Source: Yamadazyma tenuis | Lineage: Eukaryota > Ascomycota > Pichiomycetes > Serinales > Debaryomycetaceae | Assembly: GCF_029203305.1 (NCBI RefSeq) | Contig: NC_089463.1 | Coordinates: 248,001 to 312,000, forward strand | Direction of reading: 5' to 3' | DNA length: 64,000 nucleotides | Shown: piece after piece, positions 1 to 9,889 of the stretch | How positions within the stretch are numbered: the stretch's first letter is position 1 | How the letters are laid out: each line of letters starts with the position of its first letter | Made by a program: the position numbers and the translations under genes | Notes under the pieces: model-generated | Told to the model about the DNA's origin: nothing | The model's database searches: none | What the model saw: only the letters and a program-made list of their open reading frames with translations

Positions 1-837
1 TCTGGACACCGGACCATCACCTGGAACATTGGAGTTGGAAGCCACCATTTCGGCGATTTCAGACTCGATGAACGCGTCGTCAGCATCCTTATACACTTTT
101 TTCAACACCATTTTGGCATTCACAGGGTCGTTATTGATGATATAGAATCTTGGAGTATCTGGTAAGAACCAGAATAACCCAAATTGGAGAACTGCAGGGA
201 CAATACACAAGCCCACCGACACCCTCCATCCGTGGTTAACTCTGGTTAACCCCCAATTAATGAAATACGCAATCAACTGACCAGCAGTAATCAACATACT
301 GTTCGTGACAATCAACCGGCCCCGGTAACGTGAAGGCGCCAACTCGGAGATCATCAAGGGAGCAATCAACGATGCAATTCCCACTCCCCATCCAAGCACA
401 AATCTTCCCACAATCATGGTCCACACGGTTTTGGCAGCCAATTGGATAATGGCCCCCACCACAAAAATCACGTTGGATCCCAACAATACCATTCTTCTAC
501 CCAAGAAGTTGGCCAATACTCCCCCCACGACGGCTCCTAAAAGTGCCCCTAAAGACGTGGCTCCAGTTATGAATTCTTGCTCTCCATCAGTAAGGTGCTT
601 ATTGGACAAATCTGTGCCAATACTCACCAACGCTCCCGAAATGTATCCGGTGTCGTAACCGAACATGTACCCGGAGATGGAGGAGGCCAAGGTTAATAGA
701 ATCACCAACCGACTCGGTTTGGTTTTGGATGTGTCTGTGGTGGTGGAAACATTATCCTTCACGAGATGCTGAGATGAAGTCTCGCTTGATAGGTCGAGGT
801 TCTCGGTCGACTGATAATCTGGTGAGGGCTTAGACAT
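1..837 (-). CDS. ITR1: myo-inositol transporter, MFS sugar-porter family (3' part missing)
   Basis: The first 279 residues of a plasma-membrane proton/myo-inositol symporter are present; the reading frame runs off the left edge of the window, so the C-terminal half is missing. A hydrophilic Ser/Thr-rich N-terminus of about 45 residues precedes the first membrane segment. TM1 carries FGYDTGYISGALVSIGTDL, which is characteristic of the Itr1/Itr2 branch rather than the hexose transporters. The loop 2-3 signature appears as GRRMVLLG and the loop 4-5 signature as the RYRGR motif. The start is the only Met before TM1 in this frame. Paralogs exist in yeasts, so orthology to ITR1 rather than ITR2 is not settled. 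Confidence 0.85.
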   Translation of the reverse strand, partial: MSKPSPDYQSTENLDLSSETSSQHLVKDNVSTTTDTSKTKPSRLVILLTLASSISGYMFGYDTGYISGALVSIGTDLSNKHLTDGEQEFITGATSLGALLGAVVGGVLANFLGRRMVLLGSNVIFVVGAIIQLAAKTVWTMIVGRFVLGWGVGIASLIAPLMISELAPSRYRGRLIVTNSMLITAGQLIAYFINWGLTRVNHGWRVSVGLCIVPAVLQFGLFWFLPDTPRFYIINNDPVNAKMVLKKVYKDADDAFIESEIAEMVASNSNVPGDGPVSR

Positions 838-1251
838 GGTGACGAAGCTCTATTGATTTATTAACAGAATCTATGAGGTGAATGAAATAGCCTTAGTCAA
901 CAAAAAAAATGGGAATTTTGAGATGTTTTTATGCACCGGCGGTGTGAGGGTTTCGGCGATTTGAGGGGGCCGGGCTGCGCAACCGCAGTACTTAATTCGC
1001 CGGATGAGCGTTAGGGGGACACGACCCGTTTCCAGCGGAAGGTGCCGGTAGCTGGTTGGTAAGAACTTTGGTGTGTCTGAGAACATAGTTATGGTTAGAG
1101 CGACCAGTGGGACTTTCAAATGCTGTGAGCCGGTATAGTTTTAGCTTAGCTGGTAGGGTTTCTGAACTACTGACAACTACCCGAGACAGGCCCACCACCC
1201 ATCTTTACTTTGCAGATATTACTCTTATAAATTAAACAAGCTATCTATTAT
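838..1251. other. intergenic, upstream of the inositol transporter
   Basis: This 414-bp gap holds the promoter of the inositol transporter and the 3' flank of CYT1. I see an A/T tract near 900 and a G+C-rich patch at about 930-1030. I see no convincing inositol-response (CATGTGAA) element. The open frames across it have no recognisable protein character. Confidence 0.5.
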
Positions 1252-2115
1252 TTAGTTTTTTGGAGGGTTGAACTTGATCTTTCTGTTCTTGATTGGTTGC
1301 CACTTGAACTTCTTGACCCAAAGCGACAAAAAGTACAATGATGAAATCACTATGATGGCCTTCAATCCCCATTTCTTTCTGTCATCATGTTCTGGCTCAG
1401 AAGCCCAGTTCAAGAAAGTCGAAACATCCTTAGCCATTTGAGAAGTGGTGGCAGGAGTACCATCTTCATATTCAATCAATTCATCAAACAATACTCTACC
1501 CATGGCAATAGAACCTCCTGGGAAGTAAGGGTTGTAATTAGATCCGGGAGGTAATTGGACACCTGCTGGAGGCTCTTCTGGGTATCCGGTCAATAAGGAA
1601 AAGATATAGTCAGCACCACCGTGTCTGGCTTTCACAATTAAGGACAAGTCTGGAGGTAAAGCACCTTGGTTACCGGCTCTAGCAGCTTGTTCATTAGGGT
1701 AAGGACTTGGAAGATAATCCGCTAATTTACCGGGTCTCATTCTAGGGTTACCTTCATCATCGGGTTCATCTTCATACTCCAACTCTTCGGTGAAAGCCTT
1801 GGCTTCACTGGCTGAATGGGAAACACCCACCAAATTTCTCCATGCGATTCTGTTTAATGAGTGACAAGCAGCACAAACTTCTTTGTAAACCTGGAAACCT
1901 CTTCTGATGGAAGCGTGGTCAAACGTCGAAAACATTCCGTTGTGAGGCCAGTCATAGCTTGGAGGGTGTAATCCATGTTCTGCAGCAGTCATGGCATTGG
2001 CAGTCATCGAATCTTTGTACAATAAATAGGAAGCACTTAAACCAGTCAACCCAACCGAGGCAATAGCAGCTTTGTGGAAGACGGTGTTGGACGCTTTGAT
2101 GGACGATCTGAACAT
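1252..2115 (-). CDS. CYT1: cytochrome c1, heme protein of complex III
   Basis: Cytochrome c1 passes electrons from the Rieske protein to cytochrome c in the mitochondrial bc1 complex and is anchored in the inner membrane facing the intermembrane space. The 287-residue protein has a bipartite targeting sequence (basic start, then a hydrophobic stretch near residues 18-33). The c-type heme motif CAACH lies at residues 81-85. The axial-Met region GGSIAMGRVL is in the second half. A C-terminal anchor (about 250-268) is followed by a basic matrix tail. The length matches the family. Three CCAAT boxes upstream on the coding strand fit control by the Hap2/3/4/5 complex. Confidence 0.97.
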   Translation of the reverse strand: MFRSSIKASNTVFHKAAIASVGLTGLSASYLLYKDSMTANAMTAAEHGLHPPSYDWPHNGMFSTFDHASIRRGFQVYKEVCAACHSLNRIAWRNLVGVSHSASEAKAFTEELEYEDEPDDEGNPRMRPGKLADYLPSPYPNEQAARAGNQGALPPDLSLIVKARHGGADYIFSLLTGYPEEPPAGVQLPPGSNYNPYFPGGSIAMGRVLFDELIEYEDGTPATTSQMAKDVSTFLNWASEPEHDDRKKWGLKAIIVISSLYFLSLWVKKFKWQPIKNRKIKFNPPKN

Positions 2116-2256
2116 ATTGGAAAAGCTTTGTGACTCCTTAGAATAAATAAAAACGGTCGATTCTAATAATTGTTTTTGTAATACAACCTAAATGCAAAAG
2201 AAGTAGAATATGCTAGTTATTGAGGGACTCTTGCAAAAGGCGTAGGCTGTGATGCA

Positions 2257-2507
2257 ATTGGAAGGGCTTATGCAAAACGGCACGAGTGTTTTATGATCAA
2301 ATGACCTGGGTGTTTTTGTCTAGAAAAAGCTTGGGATTCAATAAATAAATCTTTCACTGGTGTTTGATGAAAAAAAACGAGCCTTTCTAATGAACAAAAG
2401 GTTTTCAGTGATTGGATGAAATCGTCCGCGACCTCAGTTTTTCTTGGTCGGGCACGCTTCGGTGGTGTGAGAGCTCGATTGAAAGATGCTTACTTTGCAT
2501 CCATTGG
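2257..2507 (-). promoter_or_regulatory. CCAAT boxes upstream of CYT1
   Basis: CCAAT occurs on the CYT1 coding strand at 2257-2261, 2411-2415 and 2503-2507, which is about 145, 300 and 390 bp before the CYT1 start. The Hap complex binds CCAAT and activates respiratory genes including cytochrome c1 in yeasts. Use of these particular copies is inferred. Confidence 0.45.
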
Positions 2508-2924
2508 TGGGTAATTATTTTACAGGTAGAAGAGGGATTGTTGAGTTGATGAGTTGGGTGTTTATGTTTTACATTCTTAATGATTCTTGTTCATCACGGG
2601 CCGTTTTCAGCCGGTTTAAATCGTTCTTTACTTGCTTGTTCACCCTTTTTCATGTCTCAGCAGTATTTTCACTATAATTATGGAGCCAAAAAACTCCTAG
2701 AGATAATTTCTTCGGGTTAAATGGTCCCGCCATCATTTCATTCGTCTCTGTGCTGTAATTCTTTATTTGTCTTCATTTTCATTGTGTTTCTAAAATCAAA
2801 GTGCACAACTTAAATATACCAAAAAAGACGCCAATAACAAGGTTTCAAAGCAAGGTGGTGATAATTCGCCAAACCTGACCCTTGTTACCAGCACTGCTAA
2901 TGATGGTGGAGACTAAAAAGAAAT
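2508..2924. other. intergenic between the CYT1 promoter and tRNA-Lys
   Basis: A short plus-strand frame at 2486-2677 has no family resemblance and I do not call it a gene. The rest is T-rich sequence. A run of five A at 2915-2919 is the Pol III terminator of the minus-strand tRNA. Confidence 0.5.
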
Positions 2925-2998
2925 AGCCCGACGCGGGAGTCGAACCCGCAACCTTGTGATTAAAAGTCACACGCTCTAGCCGATTGAGCTAGCCAGGC
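2925..2998 (-). tRNA. tRNA-Lys (UUU), no intron
   Basis: The cloverleaf reads on the minus strand with acceptor arm GCCTGGC/GTCGGGC, D arm GCTC/GAGC, anticodon stem TGTGA/TCACA and loop CTTTTAA with anticodon TTT. The T arm is GCGGG/CCCGC with loop TTCGACT. The gene is 74 nt with discriminator U. T5 follows the 3' end. There is no intron, whereas the S. cerevisiae tRNA-Lys(UUU) genes have one. Confidence 0.95.
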
Positions 2999-3188
2999 GT
3001 TGCTGTTGTCCAAAAACGACGGTTTGGCCGGCAAGCGGTCGTTTTAAAGATAACATCCCAATTAGACTGGTCCCATGGTTTAAAGAACCATTACACCCAC
3101 TCTACCTATCGACCACTACATATTCTACCTTTTTTGCGCTCTCCAGAAGTGTGTAGGTACATTCGTCAATATTGAGCTATAGTAATAT

Positions 3189-3617
3189 TTACCATTTTTC
3201 TTCGGGGTTCTCCTTGTACGCCAAGTAGTCACTCAACTTGAACAAGCTAATCTCGGTTTCATTTTCCACGCCTAGATCATACAAAGTTTGGGAAGGATTC
3301 ACATCAGGTGAAAGAATAGTAAATTCTTTGTCGTTTTCGAAATTTATCACCAAGTTCATCGACTTGGTGCCATGGGCCTTTGTATACAACTTCAAAGTAT
3401 CATACTCCATGTTTCTATAGGGCCTCAATCCCCCGGTGGTGTTGATAATTTGTTTCATCTGCTCATACAATTGTTGTGGAGTGGTTTCCTTCAAGTTGAT
3501 GGAGTGGATGATATGGTTTCTCACATTTCTATAAGGAAAAGACTTGATGATCCTGATGGTCAACACGGCATCTGTAGCTGGACGGACATTGGAAGTCAAC
3601 GGTTCTTCTGTATCCAT
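3189..3617 (-). CDS. AIM29: UPF0538 family protein, Aim29/C2orf76-like
   Basis: A small conserved eukaryotic protein of unknown biochemical role, 142 residues from the preferred start. The family pattern is an N-terminal strand (TIRIIKSFPYRNVRNHIIH), a central RNMEYDTLKLYTKAHGTK block and a C-terminal TLYDLGVENETEISLF segment that resembles a ubiquitin-like fold. It ends in the family's characteristic Trp. The frame is open to an upstream ATG at 3695, adding 26 residues, but homologs start near the internal Met at 3617, which is why I prefer it. The S. cerevisiae name Aim29 comes from a mitochondrial-inheritance screen, so the name implies no activity. Confidence 0.75.
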   Translation of the reverse strand: MDTEEPLTSNVRPATDAVLTIRIIKSFPYRNVRNHIIHSINLKETTPQQLYEQMKQIINTTGGLRPYRNMEYDTLKLYTKAHGTKSMNLVINFENDKEFTILSPDVNPSQTLYDLGVENETEISLFKLSDYLAYKENPEEKW

Positions 3618-3725
3618 GTTTTGAAAGACTAACAGCAGGTGATGAGATAAATGCGAGAGATGTTTCTCAAAAGTGTAAATCGTGTACTCATTCAATAAAT
3701 ATTTGCAACTAATGTAACATATACG

Positions 3726-5618
3726 TTAAAATTTCAACCCGTCTTCAAACTTGTTGAAGAAATCGGCTAAATCGTAGACCTTATCATTTCCCAACTGACT
3801 GCCGACCCGGCGCCTCTGGGTTTCGAAGATTAGTTTGGAATTGTCAATTTCACTGTCGTCGTCGTCTGACTCTAGCACGAGGCTAAAGTCACTGTCATTA
3901 AAGCTAAGATTCAAGAGCTTGATGGGAACAAGCTTGATGAAGCTCTTGATGTAGGCCTTGTTCAAGCTTTCGCCAGTGAGTTCCTCCAAGATCAAGGAGA
4001 ATTCAAGTTCATTGGTGATAAGCTTGGAATCGAATTTGAGAAGCTGATTTTTGAAGTTGACATATTTGGCTTCGATATCAGTATCGGTTGTGGATGCAAA
4101 GGTTTCAATGTATTTAAGATTGGATGGCGAAACCGTAAAGTTCAAGTTTCTTACATAGTAGTCAACCTTGTGAATGAATTGAATGTACTTTTCAAATTCG
4201 TTCACTAAACTATCCAATTTGTCTCCACTTTGAGTAAGATACTCCTCAATCTTCACCAAGTATCCATTGAGCTTACAGATAACTTCATTGTTTAAGATTT
4301 TCTCAAGGAATTCCTTGATTTGGTCTGTTTCTTGTTTCTGTAAGCTGCTTACTTTGGAGAACTTGAGATCGAGTGCATCGAAAGTCAACCTACTTGTTAC
4401 GCCGAGTTCAAACTTATCATTAATCAGCTTCAAGCTTGTGGTGGTCTCATTGTACAAATTTTCCAACTTCTTCATGTCCTTATAAGTCAATTTTGCAATC
4501 ATTTGGCCCACTTCTTCGTATTCTTTCAAGTTGTCCAAAAGGCTCCCCATCTTGTGATGTAAAATGTCTGTCAACTCGACAAAATCTTCATTATCCTTGA
4601 AACGAGCCAAGAACTTGGAATCAATTATACTCTTCGCTTCCTTGTCCCATTCAGACAAAACCTCAAAGAGTTCCTCGTCGAAGTAGCTGGGAACATCATC
4701 CAACTTTTTGCGTATCGATGTTATTTTGTTGGAGAACTTGAGTGAGTCCGTCTCGTATTCAAACTTGTTTTTGATGATATCCGCCATCCTCACCAATACC
4801 TCGTCATAAGTCTCGTCGGCAAAATTCTCCTCATTGGGCTCGGGTTGCAATTGTTCGTCAAAATTTCCCATTTCAAAGAACTTGAACCACTCAAGAATAA
4901 AGAACAAAATGCATTTCTCGTCAGGGACCAAAGTCTTGAAATCCTCCACGTCGGCTAGTTTGGGGACACCCAACTCGTTGGCAAATTGAAGGATCAGTTT
5001 CATATTTTGTAGCTTAGAATCACCCAATCTGATTAACTTGGAAGAGGGTACATACGACTTCAATATCGACCACAACACACTGTCAGGAGCGCTGATTTCC
5101 AAAGACCAGTCCCTGTCAAAGTTGCAGATTTCCTTGTATTTGTACTTGGAGTTGACCCACTTCAAGACGATTTGTTTTATCTGAATAATTGAGTTCCCGT
5201 CATTCATGAGTCCAATGGAACTGGTGGTGGAGAATATGAAAAGCGACCACGTCAATCCCAAGATCAATTTGAGGTTCCCATCAATAATACTTTCACTGCT
5301 GATGCTGGTGGTATTAATCTTCAAGACAATTCGAATGAACTCCAAAAAGTCGTTGACGTTCTCCATTTTCTGGATGGGAAGCTTTGGGTTCGTATACAAC
5401 GGTTTGAGGAAGTAGAGCTTGAGGTCTGTCTTCTCCAAGTCCATTTCTGCTATGATAACATTAGTCAATTGAATGAGAACCAATCCGTCTCCCAAATCTT
5501 TGGACAAATCAGTTAGCTGCAAGTTGAGTTTGGAGTTTATCCATCTTAACATGGTCTTATGTTGTTTGTTGACCCATTCAGGGACCTGGCCCACTTTAAA
5601 TCTCAATATGCTGCTCAT
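3726..5618 (-). CDS. AIN1: alpha-actinin-like actin crosslinker
   Basis: A 630-residue protein with two tandem calponin-homology domains, at about residues 10-115 (WVNKQHKTMLRWINSKL, with DGNLKLILGLTWSLF at its end) and about 145-250 (VLKWVNSKY to ILFFILEWFKFF). A charged spectrin-like coiled-coil rod covers about 260-480. The C-terminal region contains an acidic stretch (ESDDDDSE) where EF-hands sit in the family, but clear calcium-binding loops are not visible. S. pombe Ain1 is of similar size and bundles actin in the cytokinetic ring. S. cerevisiae lacks this gene, so its presence points away from Saccharomycetaceae. The 429-bp gap upstream is its promoter. Confidence 0.8.
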   Translation of the reverse strand: MSSILRFKVGQVPEWVNKQHKTMLRWINSKLNLQLTDLSKDLGDGLVLIQLTNVIIAEMDLEKTDLKLYFLKPLYTNPKLPIQKMENVNDFLEFIRIVLKINTTSISSESIIDGNLKLILGLTWSLFIFSTTSSIGLMNDGNSIIQIKQIVLKWVNSKYKYKEICNFDRDWSLEISAPDSVLWSILKSYVPSSKLIRLGDSKLQNMKLILQFANELGVPKLADVEDFKTLVPDEKCILFFILEWFKFFEMGNFDEQLQPEPNEENFADETYDEVLVRMADIIKNKFEYETDSLKFSNKITSIRKKLDDVPSYFDEELFEVLSEWDKEAKSIIDSKFLARFKDNEDFVELTDILHHKMGSLLDNLKEYEEVGQMIAKLTYKDMKKLENLYNETTTSLKLINDKFELGVTSRLTFDALDLKFSKVSSLQKQETDQIKEFLEKILNNEVICKLNGYLVKIEEYLTQSGDKLDSLVNEFEKYIQFIHKVDYYVRNLNFTVSPSNLKYIETFASTTDTDIEAKYVNFKNQLLKFDSKLITNELEFSLILEELTGESLNKAYIKSFIKLVPIKLLNLSFNDSDFSLVLESDDDDSEIDNSKLIFETQRRRVGSQLGNDKVYDLADFFNKFEDGLKF

Positions 5619-6047
5619 TGGGTTCTTGGCTCCACAATCGGTACCCTTTGTAAATATATATATATGTGGGATGCTCGTCTATTTTGATACACGATATGAA
5701 ACAATTACGAAAAGGCGCGTAATGTTTAGATCAACCGCATCGCGAACCAGGACTTTAGTGTAAATAGACATAATTAGAGAATTATGCGTCTTTGTGTTAA
5801 TTCAGGGGTCAGTTACAAGACGGCACCGCCAATAAGTAGACGATAATTGTGCTGATTGACATTATAAGGACATATCTCGTAACTTTTCTATAAACATAAT
5901 GTGGTAGTGAGGCGGCTTAAGACATGCTTTCAAGTGAAATGAAATTGGTATTTTTCATGTGCTTGGAGGTTTTCAATTTCTGTACATAGATGCCCATAGA
6001 ACGGTAGTTGGATCTTCGTGTCCAGTTAAACCCTGACTAAATCATCT
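5619..6047. other. intergenic between alpha-actinin and CKA2
   Basis: Both flanking genes are on the minus strand, so this is the alpha-actinin promoter plus the CKA2 3' flank. A TA-repeat (about 5653-5666) lies some 40 bp before the alpha-actinin start and is a plausible TATA-like element. Nothing else is recognised. Confidence 0.5.
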
Positions 6048-7040
6048 CTAAATCTTGAAAAACGGGTGGTCCATTGCCTCCTTGGCCGTAGGTCTCAACT
6101 GGTGATCATATGTCAACAATTGATTCGTGAGGTCCAACACCTCTTCGCTCATTAACGGCTCATTCAACTTATTGACGAAATTCTTCCATGGCTTTCGGGA
6201 ATAATTGCCCAAAATGTTGTCAAAGTCAGAGCTTAAACGGATTCCATACTTACTGATATAACTCATTAACTCCTTGGTACCCAACACTTTTGCAATCTGC
6301 ACAAGCTGGTCGTTGTTAGAATCCCCCCGGAAGAACGGGTCCTTCTTGAAGATGATCCCGGCAAAAATACATCCCACCGACCACAAGTCCAAAGAGTAGT
6401 CATACTGCTGTAAATTGATCAACAACTCTGGAGCCTTGTGGTACCGTGACGCCACTCGTACATTGTAGTCCATACCCTCGTGGTAGAACTCGGCCAACCC
6501 CCAGTCGATCAACCGTAACTTCTTGTGTAAGGGATCGATCATGATGTTCTGAGGCTTGACGTCTCGATGAATAATCCCCATCGAATGACAATAGTCCAAC
6601 GCAATCAAGAGCTGCATCATGTAGTACTGGATGTCACTGACACTGAACTTGGGGTACAACACACGAAAGTCGACGTTGTCGACTCTTTCAAATACTAAAG
6701 CCGGGATTTTGCTGTGTTCGTCACGAACAATGTCCAACAACCCAATGACATTAGGACCACCGGTCAAGTTCTTGAGGATCTTGACTTCCCGATATATCTT
6801 CTTCATCTTCACTGGCTTCAACACCTTGATGACACACGGCTCGTCGTTGACGACATTCACACCTTCAAATACCTCCGAGTACTTACCTCGACCGATTTTA
6901 TTGACAATCTCGTAGTTCTTGATGGTGCCCCACGAGATCTTGTAGTTCTCATAATCCCAGTACTCCTTGGGCTTCTTCTTGTTCGCGTCCACATACACGC
7001 GAGCAACAGAGTACACTTTCAGGACACCGCTGACACTCAT
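6048..7040 (-). CDS. CKA2: casein kinase 2 catalytic subunit alpha
   Basis: An acidophilic Ser/Thr kinase of 330 residues, close to the family length. It begins with the CK2 signature [18 protein letters not shown] and then the glycine loop GRGKYSEVF. The basic substrate-site cluster [17 protein letters not shown] is intact. The catalytic loop is [10 protein letters not shown], and the CK2-specific DWG replaces DFG in [12 protein letters not shown]. The activation segment reads [17 protein letters not shown] resembles S. cerevisiae Cka2, but Ala replaces the Gly usual before PELL. It is transcribed divergently from SLD7 across about 410 bp. Assignment to CKA2 rather than CKA1 rests on overall resemblance. 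Confidence 0.93.
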   Translation of the reverse strand: MSVSGVLKVYSVARVYVDANKKKPKEYWDYENYKISWGTIKNYEIVNKIGRGKYSEVFEGVNVVNDEPCVIKVLKPVKMKKIYREVKILKNLTGGPNVIGLLDIVRDEHSKIPALVFERVDNVDFRVLYPKFSVSDIQYYMMQLLIALDYCHSMGIIHRDVKPQNIMIDPLHKKLRLIDWGLAEFYHEGMDYNVRVASRYHKAPELLINLQQYDYSLDLWSVGCIFAGIIFKKDPFFRGDSNNDQLVQIAKVLGTKELMSYISKYGIRLSSDFDNILGNYSRKPWKNFVNKLNEPLMSEEVLDLTNQLLTYDHQLRPTAKEAMDHPFFKI

Positions 7041-7450
7041 GGACGTAAAGATGGTATGACTGATGAGAAAATGATCAATTTAAATGAGGAAAATGAGATG
7101 CGACCGCCTGATGATGAGACCAAGAAGAATATAATCGGACGGATTTTTTTAATGGGGGTTATAGTGGTGGTGGTGGCGTAGGGAGTATAGGGGGAGAGCG
7201 GGGAGTTTAGAGGTGCTGGTTTTAAGGTGCTGGTTTTAAGGTGCTGGTGATACTTGGTTCGAGAACAGCAGGAAATCTTCGGAAAACACCCCGGCAGCCC
7301 GATCTTTCTTCAAAATCAGTACAGTAGTATACAGCACACCGGGCCCGTCACCTTCCACCACCGCTGGCTCTCTATTTATGTATGTCATTTTTCTGGCCCC
7401 AAACTGGTTCATCTTTTCGAGTCTCAATTTCTCAATCCGCGTCCCATGCC
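7041..7450. promoter_or_regulatory. CKA2/SLD7 divergent promoter region
   Basis: This 410-bp head-to-head spacer holds three tandem copies of a GGTGCTGGTTTTAA-like 14-mer at about 7210-7250, a G/T-rich run at 7150-7210 and a TGCGAC element near 7100. No known factor site is assigned. Confidence 0.45.
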
Positions 7451-8224
7451 ATGAGTCTACCTATATCCATAGAAGATCCACACCAACAGCTAGACGATTT
7501 CCAGCTCTCGTGCAAACACCAGCTTCCCATCGATGCCCATGACCGGTTTCTCAATGTGTGCTACGTCAACTACCAAAAAACCCCGGTTTTTCTCCTTCAA
7601 TCAGGTATGATCGATGTCTATTCCACCCTGGACGAATGCCAAAACTACATAAAACACCGCTTGCTCAAGCACTCACTCCGCGATTCGAGCATAGGAATGC
7701 TACTAAAGAACACCACCAATGAGAACGTGTACGTGATAGTGCTTATCCATGAATTGAAGGTGAAGGCCCTTGTAGTGGACTTGACTATAGTCGCACGGCT
7801 TAATGATTATCAGGACAACAACGAAGACAAGTTTGGGGACAGAACTCTCACCGAAGTGGTTGACCTCAAGACGCGACACAATAGCATACATGTGATTGAC
7901 AAGGTTTTGGAGAAGAAGAAGCGGTCTAAATCCAGTACACCGCTTCCCACTTCTTCGGTCAATAACTCCGAACAAATCAACAGCATGGTATCTAAAGTAG
8001 TGCTTTCTGGGCTTCGGCTTCGAGGGATGTCTAGCACTGCTGCCAACTCCGCCAATGAGAAAATCAAAATCAAAGAAATCTACCTGATGACTTACAAGTC
8101 GGCCATATTTGCTATGAGAAAGTTCTCTAATAAGCCAGTGCATCTCAATGATATCCAAGATGTGGTGGAAAAGCTTCTCCAGATCTACATAGATGTCGAC
8201 ACAGACAACCCATTTGTGGATTGA
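7451..8224 (+). CDS. SLD7: Sld7-like replication initiation factor
   Basis: The C-terminal half carries the pattern seen in S. cerevisiae Sld7: a SKVVLSGLRLRGMSS segment, then a helix (YLMTYKSAIFAMRKFS) and a terminal amphipathic helix (LNDIQDVVEKLLQIYID). The N-terminal domain has comparable TPVFLLQSGMIDVYSTLDE and VYVIVLIHELKVKALVVDL blocks. Sld7 binds Sld3 and helps load Cdc45 at replication origins. The frame opens at 7382, but the Met at 7451 gives 257 residues, the same length as the S. cerevisiae protein, so I take that start. Sequence conservation in this family is low, so a structural or reciprocal search should confirm it. Confidence 0.72.
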   Translation: MSLPISIEDPHQQLDDFQLSCKHQLPIDAHDRFLNVCYVNYQKTPVFLLQSGMIDVYSTLDECQNYIKHRLLKHSLRDSSIGMLLKNTTNENVYVIVLIHELKVKALVVDLTIVARLNDYQDNNEDKFGDRTLTEVVDLKTRHNSIHVIDKVLEKKKRSKSSTPLPTSSVNNSEQINSMVSKVVLSGLRLRGMSSTAANSANEKIKIKEIYLMTYKSAIFAMRKFSNKPVHLNDIQDVVEKLLQIYIDVDTDNPFVD

Positions 8225-8285
8225 ACAATAAAGCCGTTTATAGATTGAGTAACACTATAGATTTAATATATACAAGAAGCTACAG

Positions 8286-9125
8286 CTACAACTCGGATAA
8301 CTTCAATACGGTGGACTGGGCAAAATCCGGAATTTTGGCATCGGAAGCCGCTTCCAACTCAGATGAAAGATAACTCTTACGTACCACCTTTTTGACGGCC
8401 TTGGTCTGTCCCCGGTGTGCCAACAACAAAGATGGGTCTTTCAATAAGTATCCTCTTTTATGGGGATTTGAGTAGAATTCGATATCTCTTCTGTGCGTAG
8501 GTCTAGCTTGCAATGGCAAGTATCCCTTCTTTAAGATGTATCTGTCGGGGTTTATGTGAGCCTTCAATCCCAATTTGGTGAAATATTTGGCGGTGAATTC
8601 ATGGCCAGTCTTTTCAATGGATTTAATGGCTCCAATGGATGCTCGGGAAGCTTCAATATGTATTGGAACCGTGTATGTTTCTTTCCCATTTCCCAAGATC
8701 TTGATACCATCTCTAGTAGAGCCCGTCACTAATCCGCACTCTCTCATTTTCTGTATGGTCAACAACTCTCCTGGTTGTAGATTGATTCTATTGTTGTCCC
8801 AGAACTCTTGAATTCTTTCCAAGTTCAATTGGTTGTATTCTTTTCTGTGAGGTCTTTTGAAGCCTATGATGGGGAATCGCTTATAGAAAGGTGTTTGCCC
8901 ACCTTCAAACCACTTGGGTACCTTACCACGGGCTTTCTGACCCTTTTGACCTCTTCCAGAGGTTTTACCTTTACCAGAAGCTTGCCCTCTACCTAATCTC
9001 TTGTAGCTTACGACAGCTCCTTCTATGGGGGCCAAGCTTCCCAAAAATGAGCTGCTATAGCGTGCTCCCCAAAGGTTGAGAAGACCCGCACGAGGGAGCC
9101 TTGACGCTAAGGTACCAAATATCAT
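8286..9125 (-). CDS. MRPL10: mitochondrial large-subunit ribosomal protein uL15m
   Basis: A 279-residue mitoribosome protein. A cleavable presequence is likely (basic, Ser/Ala-rich first 26 residues, ending at ARYSSS). The L15 core follows: [39 protein letters not shown] and a Gly/Val-rich [21 protein letters not shown] segment. The C-terminal extension is typical of the fungal mitochondrial form. Its stop lies 61 bp from that of SLD7 in convergent arrangement. Confidence 0.93.
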   Translation of the reverse strand: MIFGTLASRLPRAGLLNLWGARYSSSFLGSLAPIEGAVVSYKRLGRGQASGKGKTSGRGQKGQKARGKVPKWFEGGQTPFYKRFPIIGFKRPHRKEYNQLNLERIQEFWDNNRINLQPGELLTIQKMRECGLVTGSTRDGIKILGNGKETYTVPIHIEASRASIGAIKSIEKTGHEFTAKYFTKLGLKAHINPDRYILKKGYLPLQARPTHRRDIEFYSNPHKRGYLLKDPSLLLAHRGQTKAVKKVVRKSYLSSELEAASDAKIPDFAQSTVLKLSEL

Positions 9126-9731
9126 CTGTTAGCCTAGCTTGAACAAAAGTTGAGGTTTACCGATTGAAAAATTTTATGCGACTGATGGTCGTGTACCCGG
9201 CTAGTGTCAAAATAGGTAATCTGAGTGCAATGAACTAATGACAGATCATAAAACCTGTGCCCTAATTATCTGGTAGGTTCAATAGCTCGTTTTCAAATAT
9301 AGAGGTGCTAACCATTGCATATATTCGCTAATTAGCTCCAAAGTAATTATTTGGTATAAATGTCGCGTAGACGTAATGCTACCCACCGTACAAACCTCTG
9401 ATTCTATCACCGTAAATATATTTCTTCGCGGTGGCCTCGTTCCAAAGCATTTTACTTAGGGGGTAACTTCATATCTCTTTTTTTTAGCCACGGTTTACTA
9501 AATAGAAATCACTATCCAGCGAAAGCACAGTTTTCTTGCTGTAAAAGAACCTGTAGTGGTTATTAATTTAACAATTTACACAATATATGATTGCTTAGAT
9601 GAGTTAACGATCACCAAGCTTCGGCTGCAAAAATATTCTCGAACTTACTGCGCACTACCGTGTTGCATTTAGTCGCATATCTGGTGCAAAAGTATCATCC
9701 ACAAATTCATAATTAGAAATACATTCCCAAA
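9126..9731. other. intergenic between MRPL10 and the broken orphan gene
   Basis: About 606 bp of mostly A+T-rich DNA. It includes the MRPL10 promoter, with TGCGAC near 9177, and the upstream flank of the orphan gene, with AGTCGCAT at 9671-9678. I see no LTR ends, tRNA or coding frame with protein character. Confidence 0.5.
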
Positions 9732-9889
9732 ATGTGGAAGTATAAAGAACCTTCTAGTACCCAACAAGTACATATTAATGAATATTTGAAGGCTAAGCTT
9801 GAAGACTTCCCCCAGATAAACAATAAAGTCCCTAAAAATCTTGAGTTTGATGTAACAAAAGTTTTGGGGAATTACCAAAAGACGACCCA

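Noticed and set aside
2486..2677. 63-residue plus-strand ORF upstream of CYT1
   Set aside because: No family resemblance, low-complexity hydrophobic content, and it lies among likely CYT1 promoter elements.
9126..9731. Possible solo LTR or transposon remnant upstream of the orphan gene
   Set aside because: I found no TG...CA ends, target duplication or primer-binding site.
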